Source of the DNA: Nematostella vectensis | Taxonomy: Eukaryota > Cnidaria > Anthozoa > Actiniaria > Edwardsiidae | Assembly: GCF_932526225.1 (NCBI RefSeq) | Contig: NC_064048.1 | Coordinates: forward strand, 11,787,665 to 11,851,664 | Length of the DNA: 64,000 nucleotides | Direction: 5' to 3' | Part shown: one piece after another, positions 50,660 to 63,150 of the stretch | Numbering within the stretch: the first letter of the stretch is position 1 | Layout of the letters: each line of letters starts with the position of its first letter | Notes under the pieces: model-generated | The model's input: only the letters and a program-made list of their open reading frames with translations | Told to the model about the DNA's origin: nothing | Database searches by the model: none | Made by a program: the position numbers and the translations under genes

Positions 50660-51219
50660 GTTCAAGATAACGTTTTTTAGTATTTTTTTAAAATACTCAT
50701 CAAAAAAGTGGTGTGACATAGGTTCGTCTACCTGATCCAGGATACTAAAGATACAGGCTTGATATGCATTATATACAGCTAGCAAAATGAGCTTGCTAGC
50801 TTTACTGATTATTTGTATTCGATATTTTCCTAGTAAGAGAACAAAAATAAAAAGCAAAGAGTCGAGGAAGTAAACAAGTTATGTGATCTTTAATGTTTTA
50901 TTAGGAGGGGTACATTTTGTACAAAGAAGCATACATAGAATATGCTTAAAAGTGCAGTGTGATGAAGAGCTTTGCAATAGCTCTCCGGCCAGGACACAAT
51001 GAATTTCAGTCAAATTCTAATGTTGACCTAAGAGCCTTTGGTCCATGTGGAAGACTTAAATTCAAAGGAAATGCCCACAAACTGTCAATAAACATTCAGT
51101 AAAATATCGAATATTATTTTAACAAAGCATTGACAACTATTAAAGTTCAACTGTGTGTAGACAATTGAAAGCCTACAAGAAACACTGACTCCAGACATGC
51201 GCAGTGCCATGACGCTGCC
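49514..51219 (+). repeat. Repeat unit 30 (1706 bp)
   Basis: RNA candidate at 50350-50619; T27 tract at 50628-50654. Private A at 49522 and T at 49527 in the purine tract, and A at 50691. Confidence 0.97.
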
Positions 51220-52332
51220 CCTTTAATGAGTGGAGAGGGGAGGGATACAAGTTTATTAAAAGTCTATTTGTGAGACCAACAAACTGGTTGAAAGAACAAG
51301 CGTGTTAATAGTAAAACAATTATTTGATTACAAAACTACTGTAGATTCCTTTGCACCAAGATAATAACACACATTATTTTGTTTGTTATTTAGGAGGAAC
51401 GATACGAGCTCTACGAGACAAATGAGAAGTATTTATTACTCATCTAAATTATACACGTAAATAATAATATTCAAAAGAACTACTGTAACTAAGTAAGTAA
51501 CACTCACATGTTTTTAAAATTTTAAATAAGTATACAGTTTCATTCAGATACATCTTGTGGTCACTGTGCCATCTACAGGGCCATACCCAAAGCACCTGTG
51601 CACCCCATCCAACTAAGGGCATCGGCTGCACAGATGTTCCTGATAAATGGGGCAGGAAAATTTTCCGCGACACCGTGCTTTCATGGTCCCCCATGATTCC
51701 TTGTTGGGTGAAGCCCCTCTAGATGTTGACATGTCAACTTCGCAGTCACATGAAAGAAATGTCTAATAGTGTTTTGCAGTCAAGTTGGTTTACGATAATT
51801 GGTTACAATAGTTGGTTACAATAATTTTGAAAAATTGTTATCATAGCTATGGTCAAATACTGTACATAGAACTGCAAATAAAAAGACTAAAAAAAATAAT
51901 AATAAAAATAAAGCAAAACTAAAAGTAAAGCAAAAAACGACAGAGACATTCTGTACACAATAAAAGACAATGCGCCCGCGTGCGTTACGATGCCACGCCG
52001 ACATAGCGAGCCCCCAAGGGACCCAAAACGCCCACATAGACCTGTATTTTTTTTCATCCTATATCTCAGCGAGCTGTGCGTGGCGTAACCGTATTACAGG
52101 CCTGGGATCCTGGTTATTGTCCTCCCCATTAATGCGCGGGTTGGAATACCTTGCAAGAGTGTTGTACAGCATATTCGCCGGAAATATCGGTGCTTGGGGC
52201 CTTCGGGTTCTTTACAGCCTTCCGTAAAAGCCTTGTGCTGCCATACCGATTGGGTAATCCGTATGTATGGTTTCCGTTTTGTTCTTTAGGCCGGGTTCGA
52301 TCCCAGGCCAATGGCCTTTTTTTTTCTCTATG

Positions 52333-52365
<33 letters not shown>

Positions 52366-52925
52366 GTTCAAGATAACGTTTTTTAGTATTTTTTTATAAT
52401 ACTCATCAAAAAAGTGGTGTGACATAGGTTCGTCTACCTGATCCAGGATACTAAAGATACAGGCTTGATATGCATTATATACAGCTAGCAAAATGAGCTT
52501 GCTAGCTTTACTGATTATTTGTATTCGATATTTTCCTAGTAAGAGAACAAAAATAAAAAGCAAAGAGTCGAGGAAGTAAACAAGTTATGTGATCTTTAAT
52601 GTTTTATTAGGAGGGGTACATTTTGTACAAAGAAGCATACATAGAATATGCTTAAAAGTGCAGTGTGATGAAGAGCTTTGCAATAGCTCTCCGGCCAGGA
52701 CACAATGAATTTCAGTCAAATTCTAATGTTGACCTAAGAGCCTTTGGTCCATGTGGAAGACTTAAATTCAAATGAAATGCCCACAATTTGTCAATAAACA
52801 TTCAGTAAAATATCGAATATTATTTTAACAAAGCATTGACAACTATTAAAGTTCAACTGTGTGTAGACAATTGAAAGCCTACAAGAAACACTGACTCCAG
52901 ACATGCGCAGTGCCATGACGCTGCC
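51220..52925 (+). repeat. Repeat unit 31 (1706 bp)
   Basis: RNA candidate at 52056-52325; T28 tract at 52333-52360. Private T at 52773, 52787 and 52788. Confidence 0.97.
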
Positions 52926-54628
52926 CCTTTAATGAGTGGAGAGGGGAGGGATACAAGTTTATTAAAAGTCTATTTGTGAGACCAACAAACTGGTTGAAAG
53001 AACAAGCGTGTTAATAGTAAAACAATTATTTGATTACAAAACTACTGTAGATTCCTTTGCACCAAGATAATAACACACATTATTTTGTTTGTTATTTAGG
53101 AGGAACGATACGAGCTCTACGAGACAAATGAGAAGTATTTATTACTCATCTAAATTATACACGTAAATAATAATATTCAAAAGAACTACTGTAACTAAGT
53201 AAGTAACACTCACATGTTTTTAAAATTTTAAATAAGTATACAGTTTCATTCAGATACATCTTGTGGTCACTGTGCCATCTACAGGGCCATACCCAAAGCA
53301 CCTGTGCACCCCATCCAACTAAGGGCATCGGCTGCACAGATGTTCCTGATAAATGGGGCAGGAAAATTTTCCGCGACACCGTGCTTTCATGGTCCCCCAT
53401 GATTCCTTGTTGGGTGAAGCCCCTCTAGATGTTGACATGTCAACTTCGCAGTCACATGAAAGAAATGTCTAATAGTGTTTTGCAGTCAAGTTGGTTTACG
53501 ATAATTGGTTACAATAGTTGGTTACAATAATTTTGAAAAATTGTTATCATAGCTATGGTCGAATACTGTACATAGAACTGCAAATAAAAAGACTAAAAAA
53601 ATAATAATAAAAATAAAGCAAAACTAAAAGTAAAGCAAAAAACGACAGAGACATTCTGTACACAATAAAAGACAATGCGCCCGCGTGCGTTACGATGCCA
53701 CGCCGACATAGCGAGCCCCCAAGGGACCCAAAACGCCCACATAGACCTGTATTTTTTTTCATCCTATATCTCAGCGAACTGTGCGTGGCGTAACCGTATT
53801 ACAGGCCTGGGATCCTGGTTATTGTCCTCCCCATTAATGCGCGGGTTGGAATACCTTGCAAGAGTGTTGTACAGCATATTCGCCGGAAATATCGGTGCTT
53901 GGGGCCTTCGGGTTCTTTACAGCCTTCCGTAAAAGCCTTGTGCTGCCATACCGATTGGGTAATCCGTATGTATGGTTTCCGTTTTGTTCTTTAGGCCGGG
54001 TTCGATCCCAGGCCAATGGCCTTTTTTTTTCTCTATGGTTTATTTTTATTTTTTTTTTTTTTTACACAGTTCAAGATAACGTTTTTTAGTATTTTTTTAT
54101 AATACTCATCAAAAAAGTGGTGTGACATAGGTTCGTCTACCTGATCCAGGATACTAAAGATACAGGCTTGATATGCATTATATACAGCTAGCAAAATGAG
54201 CTTGCTAGCTTTACTGATTATTTGTATTCGATATTTTCCTAGTAAGAGAACAAAAATAAAAAGCAAAGAGTCGAGGAAGTAAACAAGTTATGTGATCTTT
54301 AATGTTTTATTAGGAGGGGTACATTTTGTACAAAGAAGCATACATAGAATATGCTTAAAAGTGCAGTGTGATGAAGAGCTTTGCAATAGCGTTCCGGCCA
54401 GGACACAATGAATTTCAGTCAAATTCTAATGTTGACCTAAGAGCCTTTGGTCCATGTGGAAGACTTAAATTCAAAGGAAATGCCCACAAACTGTCAATAA
54501 ACATTCAGTAAAATATCGAATATTATTTTAACAAAGCATTGACAACTATTAAAGTTCAACTGTGTGTAGACGATTGAAAGCCTACAAGAAACACTGACTC
54601 CAGACATGCGCAGTGCCATGACGCTGCC
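52926..54628 (+). repeat. Repeat unit 32 (1703 bp)
   Basis: RNA candidate at 53761-54030, with G to A at 53778 just after the A-box-like element. The T tract is interrupted by two A bases (54042 and 54048). Further private changes at 53561, 54391-54392 and 54572; 7-base A run. Confidence 0.97.
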
Positions 54629-55740
54629 CCTTTAATGAGTGGAGAGGGGAGGGATACAAGTTTATTAAAAGTCTATTTGTGAGACCAACAAACTGGTTGA
54701 AAGAACAAGCGTGTTAATAGTAAAACAATTATTTGATTACAAAACTACTGTAGATTCCTTTGCACCAAGATAATAACACACATTATTTTGTTTGTTATTT
54801 AGGAGGAACGATACGAGCTCTACGAGACAAATGAGAAGTATTTATTACTCATCTAAATTATACACGTAAATAATAATATTCAAAAGAACTACTGTAACTA
54901 AGTAAGTAACACTCACATGTTTTTAAAATTTTAAATAAGTATACAGTTTCATTCAGATACATCTTGTGGTCACTGTGCCATCTACAGGGCCATACCCAAA
55001 GCACCTGTGCACCCCACCCAACTAAGGGCATCGGCTGCACAGATGTTCCTGATAAATGGGGCAGGAAAATTTTCCGCGACACCGTGCTTTCATGGTCCCC
55101 CTTGATTCCTTGTTGGGTGAAGCCCCTCTAAATGTTGACATGTCAACTTCGCAGTCACATGAAAGAAATGTCTAATAGTGTTTTGCAGTCAAGTTGGTTT
55201 ACGATAATTGGTTACAATAGTTGGTTACAATAATTTTGAAAAATTGTTATCATAGCTATGGTCAAATACTGTACATAGAACTGCAAATAAAAAGACTAAA
55301 AAAAATAAAAATAAAAATAAAGCAAAACTAAAAGTAAAGCAAAAAACGACAGAGACATTCTGTACACAATAAAAGACAATGCGCCCGCGTGCGTTACGAT
55401 GCCACGCCGACATAGCGAGCCCCCAAGGGACCCAAAACGCCCACATAGACCTGTATTTTTTTTCATCCTATATCTCAGCGAGCTGTGCGTGGCGTAACCG
55501 TATTACAGGCCTGGGATCCTGGTTATTGTCCTCCCCATTAATGCGCGGGTTGGAATACCTTGCAAGAGTGTTGTACAGCATATTCGCCGGAAATATCGGT
55601 GCTTGGGGCCTTCGGGTTCTTTACAGCCTTCCGTAAAAGCCTTGTGCTGCCATACCGATTGGGTAATCCGTATGTATGGTTTCCGTTTTGTTCTTTAGGC
55701 CGGTTCGATCCCAGGCCAATGGCCTTTTTTTTCTCTATGG

Positions 55741-55771
<31 letters not shown>

Positions 55772-56331
55772 GTTCAAGATAACGTTTTTTAGTATTTTTT
55801 CATAATACTCATCAAAAAAGTGGTGTGACATAGGTTCGTCTACCTGATCCAGGATACTAAAGATACAGGCTTGATATGCATTATATACAGCTAGCAAAAT
55901 GAGCTTGCTAGCTTTACTGATTATTTGTATTCGATATTTTCCTAGTAAGAGAACAAAAATAAAAAGCAAAGAGTCGAGGAAGTAAACAAGTTATGTGATC
56001 TTTAATGTTTTATTAGGAGGGGTACATTTTGTACAAAGAAGCATACATAGAATATGCTTAAAAGTGCAGTGTGATGAAGAGCTTTGCAATAGCTCTCCGG
56101 CAAGGACACAATGAATTTCAGTCAAATTCTAATGTTGACCTAAGAGCCTTTGGTCCATGTGGAAGACTTAAATTCAAAGGAAATGCCCACAAACTGTCAA
56201 TAAACATTCAGTAAAATATCGAATATTATTTTAACAAAGCATTGACAACTGTTAAAGTTCAACTGTGTGTAGACAATTGAAAGCCTACAAGAAACACTGA
56301 CTCCAGACATGCGCAGTGCCATGACGCTGCC
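54629..56331 (+). repeat. Repeat unit 33 (1703 bp), most diverged group
   Basis: RNA candidate at 55465-55733 with one G deleted just upstream of the B-box core and a T8 terminator; T26 tract at 55741-55766. Changes at 55017, 55102, 55131 (shared with units 35 and 36), 55309, 55801, 56102 and 56251. Confidence 0.97.
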
Positions 56332-58035
56332 CCTTTAATGAGTGGAGAGGGGAGGGATACAAGTTTATTAAAAGTCTATTTGTGAGACCAACAAACTGGT
56401 TGAAAGAACAAGCGTGTTAATAGTAAAACAATTATTTGATTACAAAACTACTGTAGATTCCTTTGCACCAAGATAATAACACACATTATTTTGTTTGTTA
56501 TTTAGGAGGAACGATACGAGCTCTACGAGACAAATGAGAAGTATTTATTACTCATCTAAATTATACACGTAAATAATAATATTCAAAAGAACTACTGTAA
56601 CTAAGTAAGTAACACTCACATGTTTTTAAAATTTTAAATAAGTATACAGTTTCATTCAGATACATCTTGTGGTCACTGTGCCATCTACAGGGCCATATCC
56701 AAAGCACCTGTGCACCCCATCCAACTAAGGGCATCGGCTGCACAGATGTTCCTGATAAATGGGGCAGGAAAATTTTCCGCGACACCGTGCTTTCATGGTC
56801 CCCCATGATTCCTTGTTGGGTGAAGCCCCTCTAGATGTTGACATGTCAACTTCGCAGTCACATGAAAGAAATGTCTAATAGTGTTTTGCAGTCAAGTTGG
56901 TTTACGATAATTGGTTACAATAGTTGGTTACAATAATTTTGAAAAATTGTTATCATAGCTATGGTCAAATACTGTAAATAGAACTGCAAATAAAAAGACT
57001 AAAAAAAATAATAATAAAAATAAAGCAAAACTAAAAGTAAAGCAAAAAACGACAGAGACATTCTGTACACAATAAAAGACAATGCGCCCGCGTGCGTTAC
57101 GATGCCACGCCGACATAGCGAGCCCCCAAGGGACCCAAAACGCCCACATAGACCTGTATTTTTTTTCATCCTATATCTCAGCGAGCTGTGCGTGGCGTAA
57201 CCGTATTACAGGCCTGGGATCCTGGTTATTGTCCTCCCCATTAATGCGCGGGTTGGAATACCTTGCAAGAGTGTTGTACAGCATATTCGCCGGAAATATC
57301 GGTGCTTGGGGCCTTCGGGTTCTTTACAGCCTTCCGTAAAAGCCTTGTGCTGCCATACCGATTGGGTAATCCGTATGTATGGTTTCCGTTTTGTTCTTTA
57401 GGCCGGGTTCGATCCCAGGCCAATGGCCGTTTTTTTTCTCTATGGTTTTTTTTTTTTTTTTTTTTTTTTTACACAGTTCAAGATAACGTTTTTTAGTATT
57501 TTTTTATAATACTCATCAAAAAAGTGGTGTGACATAGGTTCGTCTACCTGATCCAGGATACTAAAGATACAGGCTTGATATGCATTATATACAGCTAGCA
57601 AAATGAGCTTGCTAGCTTTACTGATTATTTGTATTCGATATTTTCCTAGTAAGAGAACAAAAATGAAAAGCAAAGAGTCGAGGAAGTAAACAAGTTATGT
57701 GATCTTTAATGTTTTATTAGAAGGGGTACATTTTGTACAAAGAAGCATACATAGAATATGCTTAAAAGTGCAGTGTGATGAAGAGCTTTGCAATAGCTCT
57801 CCGGCCAGGACACAATGAATTTCAGTCAAATTCTAATGTTGACCTAAGAGCCTTTGGTCCATGTGGAAGACTTGAATTCAAAGGAAATGCCCACAAACTG
57901 TCAATAAACATTCAGTAAAATATCGAATATTTTTTTAACAAAGCATTGACAACTATTAAAGTTCAACTGTGTGTAGACAATTGAAAGCCTACAAGAAACA
58001 CTGACTCCAGACATGCGCAGTGCCATGACGCTGCC
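56332..58035 (+). repeat. Repeat unit 34 (1704 bp)
   Basis: RNA candidate at 57168-57437, terminator reduced to T8 by G at 57429; T25 tract at 57446-57470. Changes at 56698, 56977, 57665, 57721, 57874 (shared with unit 35) and 57932. Confidence 0.97.
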
Positions 58036-59134
58036 CCTTTAATGAGTGGAGAGGGGAGGGATACAAGTTTATTAAAAGTCTATTTGTGAGACCAACAAAC
58101 TGGTTGAAAGAACAAGCGTGTTAATAGTAAAACAATTATTTGATTACAAAACTACTGTAGATTCCTTTGCACCAAGATAATAACACACATTATTTTGTTT
58201 GTTATTTAGCAGGAACGATACGAGCTCTACGAGACAAATGAGAAGTATTTATTACTCATCTAAATTATACACGTAAATAATAATATTCAAAAGAACTACT
58301 GTAACTAAGTAAGTAACACTCACATGTTTTTAAAATTTTAAATAAGTATACAGTTTCATTCAGATACATCTTGTGGTCACTGTGCCATCTACAGGGCCAT
58401 ACCCAAAGCACCTGTGCACCCCATCCAACTAAGGGCATCGGCTGCACAGATGTTCCTGATAAATGGGGCAGGAAAATTTTCCGCGACACCGTGCTTTCAT
58501 GGTCCCCCATGATTCCTTGTTGGGTGAAGCCCCTCTAAATGTTGACATGTCAACTTCGCAGTCACATGAAAGAAATGTCTAATAGTGTTTTGCAGTCAAG
58601 TTGGTTTACGATAATTGGTTACAATAATTTTGAAAAATTGTTATCATAGCTATGGTCAAATACTGTACATAGAACTGCAAATAAAAAGACTAAAAAAAAT
58701 AATAATAAAAATAAAGCAAAACTAAAAGTAAAGCAAAAAACGACAGAGACATTCTGTACACAATAAAAGACAATGCGCCCGCGTGCGTTACGATGCCACG
58801 CCGACATAGCGAGCCCCCAAGGGACCCAAAACGCCCACATAGACCTGTATTTTTTTTCATCCTATATCTCAGCGAGCTGTGCGTGGCGTAACCGTATTAC
58901 AGGCCTGGGATCCTGGTTATTGTCCTTCTCATTAATGCGCGGGTTGGAATACCTTGCAAGAGTGTTGTACAGCATATTCGCCGGAAATATCGGTGCTTGG
59001 GGCCTTCGGGTTCTTTACAGCCTTCCGTAAAAGCCTTGTGCTGCCATACCGATTGGGTAATCCGTATGTATGGTTTCCGTTTTGTTCTTTAGGCCGGGTT
59101 CGATCCCAGGCCAATGGCCTTTTTTTTTCTCTAT

Positions 59135-59174
<40 letters not shown>

Positions 59175-59734
59175 GTTCAAGATAACGTTTTTTAGTATTT
59201 TTTTATAATACTCATCAAAAAAGTGGTGTGACATAGGTTCGTCTACCTGATCCAGGATACTAAAGATACAGGCTTGATATGCATTATATACAGCTAGCAA
59301 AATGAGCTTGCTAGCTTTACTGATTATTTGTATTCGATATTTTCCTAGTAAGAGAACAAAAATAAAAAGCAAAGAGTCGAGGAAGTAAACAAGTTATGTG
59401 ATCTTTAATGTTTTATTAGGAGGGGTACATTTTGTACAAAGAAGCATACATAGAATATGCTTAAAAGTGCAGTGTGATGAAGAGCTTTGCAATAGCTCTC
59501 CGGCCAGGACACAATGAATTTCAGTCAAATTCTAATGTTGACCTAAGAGCCTTTGGTCCATGTGGAAGACTTGAATTCAAAGGAAATGCCCACAAACTGT
59601 CAATAAACATTCAGTAAAATATCGAATATTATTTTAACAAAGCATTGACAACTATTAAAGTTCAACTGTGTGTAGACAATTGAAAGCCTACAAGAAACAC
59701 TGACTCCAGACATGCGCAGTGCCATGACGCTGCC
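58036..59734 (+). repeat. Repeat unit 35 (1699 bp), 13-bp contraction
   Basis: Lacks one 13-bp repeat copy near 58615, as units 8 and 15 do, but without their other markers. RNA candidate at 58859-59128 with two C to T changes at 58927 and 58929; T33 tract at 59137-59169. Also C at 58210, A at 58538 and G at 59573. Confidence 0.97.
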
Positions 59735-61436
59735 CCTTTAATGAGTGGAGAGGGGAGGGATACAAGTTTATTAAAAGTCTATTTGTGAGACCAACAAACT
59801 GGTTGAAAGAACAAGCGTGTTAATAGTAAAACAATTATTTGATTACAAAACTACTGTAGATTCCTTTGCACCAAGATAATAACACACATTATTTTGTTTG
59901 TTATTTAGGAGGAACGATACGAGCTCTACGAGACAAATGAGAAGTATTTATTACTCATCTAAATTATACACGTAAATAATAATATTCAAAAGAACTACTG
60001 TAACTAAGTAAGTAACACTCACATGTTTTTAAAATTTTAAATAAGTATACAGTTTCATTCAGATACATCTTGTGGTCACTGTGCCATCTACAGGGCCATA
60101 CCCAAAGCACCTGTGCACCCCATCCAACTAAGGGCATCGGCTGCACAGATGTTCCTGATAAATGGGGCAGGAAAATTTTCCGCGACACCGTGCTTTCATG
60201 GTCCCCCATGATTCCTTGTTGGGTGAAGCCCCTCTAAATGTTGACATGTCAACTTCGCAGTCACATGAAAGAAATGTCTAATAGTGTTTTGCAGTCAAGT
60301 TGGTTTACGATAATTGGTTACAATAGTTGGTTACAATAATTTTGAAAAATTGTTATCATAGCTATGGTCAAATACTGTACATAGAACTGCAAATAAAAAG
60401 ACTAAAAAAATAATAATAAAAATAAAGCAAAACTAAAAGTAAAGCAAAAAACGACAGAGACATTCTGTACACAATAAAAGACAATGCGCCCGCGTGCGTT
60501 ACGATGCCACGCCGACATAGCGAGCCCCCAAGGGACCCAAAACGCCCACATAGACCTGTATTTTTTTTCATCCTATATCTCAGCGAGCTGTGCGTGGCGT
60601 AACCGTATTACAGGCCTGGGATCCTGGTTATTGTCCTCCCCATTAATGCGCGGGTTGGAATACCTTGCAAGAGTGTTGTACAGCATATTCGCCGGAAATA
60701 TCGGTGCTTGGGGCCTTCGGGTTCTTTACAGCCTTCCGTAAAAGCCTTGTGCTGCCATACCGATTGGGTAATCCGTATGTATGGTTTCCGTTTTGTTCTT
60801 TAGGCCGGGTTCGATCCCAGGCCAATGGCCTTTTTTTTTCTCTATGGTTTTTTTTTTTTTTTTTTTTTTTTACACAGTTCAAGATAACGTTTTTTAGTAT
60901 TTTTTTATAATACTCATCAAAAAAGTGGTGTGACATAGGTTCGTCTACCTGATCCAGGATACTAAAGATACAGGCTTGATATGCATTATATACAGCTAGC
61001 AAAATGAGCTTGCTAGCTTTACTGATTATTTGTATTTTATATTTTCCTAGTAAGAGAACAAAAATAAAAAGCAAAGAGTCGAGGAAGTAAACAAGTTATG
61101 TGATCTTTAATGTTTTATTAGGAGGGGTACATTTTGTACAAAGAAGCATACATAGAATATGCTTAAAAGTGCAGTGTGATGAAGAGCTTTGCAATAGCTC
61201 TCCGGCCAGGACACAATGAATTTCAGTCAAATTCTAATGTTGACCTAAGAGCCTTTGGTCCATGTGGAAGACTTAAATTCAAAGGAAATGCCCACAAACT
61301 GTCAATAAACATTCAGTAAAATATCGAATATTATTTTAACAAAGCATTGACAACTATTAAAGTTCAACTGTGTGTAGACAATTGAAAGCCTACAAGAAAC
61401 ACTGACTCCAGACATGCGCAGTGCCATGACGCTGCC
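59735..61436 (+). repeat. Repeat unit 36 (1702 bp)
   Basis: RNA candidate at 60570-60839; T24 tract, the shortest uninterrupted full tract, at 60848-60871. A at 60237 is shared with units 33 and 35. A CpG is replaced by TT at 61037-61038. 7-base A run. Confidence 0.97.
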
Positions 61437-62548
61437 CCTTTAATGAGTGGAGAGGGGAGGGATACAAGTTTATTAAAAGTCTATTTGTGAGACCAACAAA
61501 CTGGTTGAAAGAACAAGCGTGTTAATAGTAAAACAATTATTTGATTACAAAACTACTGTAGATTCCTTTGCACCAAGATAATAACACACATTATTTTGTT
61601 TGTTATTTAGGAGGAACGATACGAGCTCTACGAGACAAATGAGAAGTATTTTTTACTCATCTAAATTATACACGTAAATAATAATATTCAAAAGAACTAC
61701 TGTAACTAAGTAAGTAACACTCACATGTTTTTAAAATTTTAAATAAGTATACAGTTTCATTCAGATACATCTTGTGGTCACTGTGCCATCTACAGGGCCA
61801 TACCCAAAGCACCTGTGCACCCCATCCAACTAAGGGCATCGGCTGCACAGATGTTCCTGATAAATGGGGCAGGAAAATTTTCCGCGACACCGTGCTTTCA
61901 TGGTCCCCCATGATTCCTTGTTGGGTGAAGCCCCTCTAGATGTTGACATGTCAACTTCGCAGTCACATGAAAGAAATGTCTAATAGTGTTTTGCAGTCAA
62001 GTTGGTTTACGATAATTGGTTACAATAGTTGGTTACAATAATTTTGAAAAATTGTTATCATAGCTATGGTCAAATACTGTACATAGAACTGCAAATAAAA
62101 AGACTAAAAAAAATAATAATAAAAATAAAGCAAAACTAAAAGTAAAGCAAAAAACGACAGAGACATTCTGTACACAATAAAAGACAATGCGCCCGCGTGC
62201 GTTACGATGCCACGCCGACATAGCGAGCCCCCAAGGGACCCAAAACGCCCACATAGACCTGTATTTTTTTTCATCCTATATCTCAGCGAGCTGTGCGTGG
62301 CGTAACCGTATTACAGGCCTGGGATCCTGGTTATTGTCCTCCCCATTAATGCGCGGGTTGGAATACCTTGCAAGAGTGTTGTACAGCATATTCGCCGGAA
62401 ATATCGGTGCTTGGGGCCTTCGGGTTTTTTACAGCCTTCCGTAAAAGCCTTGTGCTGCCATACCGATTGGGTAATCCGTATGTATGGTTTCCGTTTTGTT
62501 CTTTAGGCCGGGTTCGATCCCAGGCCAATGGCCTTTTTTTTTCTCTAT

Positions 62549-62590
<42 letters not shown>

Positions 62591-63150
62591 GTTCAAGATA
62601 ACGTTTTTTAGTATTTTTTTATAATACTCATCAAAAAAGTGGTGTGACATAGGTTCGTCTACCTGATCCAGGATACTAAAGATACAGGCTTGATATGCAT
62701 TATATACAGCTAGCAAAATGAGCTTGCTAGCTTTACTGATTATTTGTATTCGATATTTTCCTAGTAAGAGAACAAAAATAAAAAGCAAAGAGTCGAGGAA
62801 GTAAACAAGTTATGTGATCTTTAATGTTTTATTAGGAGGGGTACATTTTGTACAAAGAAGCATACATAGAATATGCTTAAAAGTGCAGTGTGATGAAGAG
62901 CTTTGCAATAGCTCTCCGGCCAGGACACAATGAATTTCAGTCAAATTCTAATGTTGACCTAAGAGCCTTTGGTCCATGTGGAAGACTTAAATTCAAAGGA
63001 AATGCCCACAAACTGTCAATAAACATTCAGTAAAATATCGAATATTATTTTAACAAAGCATTGACAACTATTAAAGTTCAACTGTGTGTAGACAATTGAA
63101 AGCCTACAAGAAACACTGACTCCAGACATGCGCAGTGCCATGACGCTGCC
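61437..63150 (+). repeat. Repeat unit 37 (1714 bp)
   Basis: RNA candidate at 62273-62542; T35 tract at 62551-62585. C to T at 62427 turns a G-C pair of the UUCG hairpin into G-U. Private T at 61652. Less diverged than units 32-36. Confidence 0.97.
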
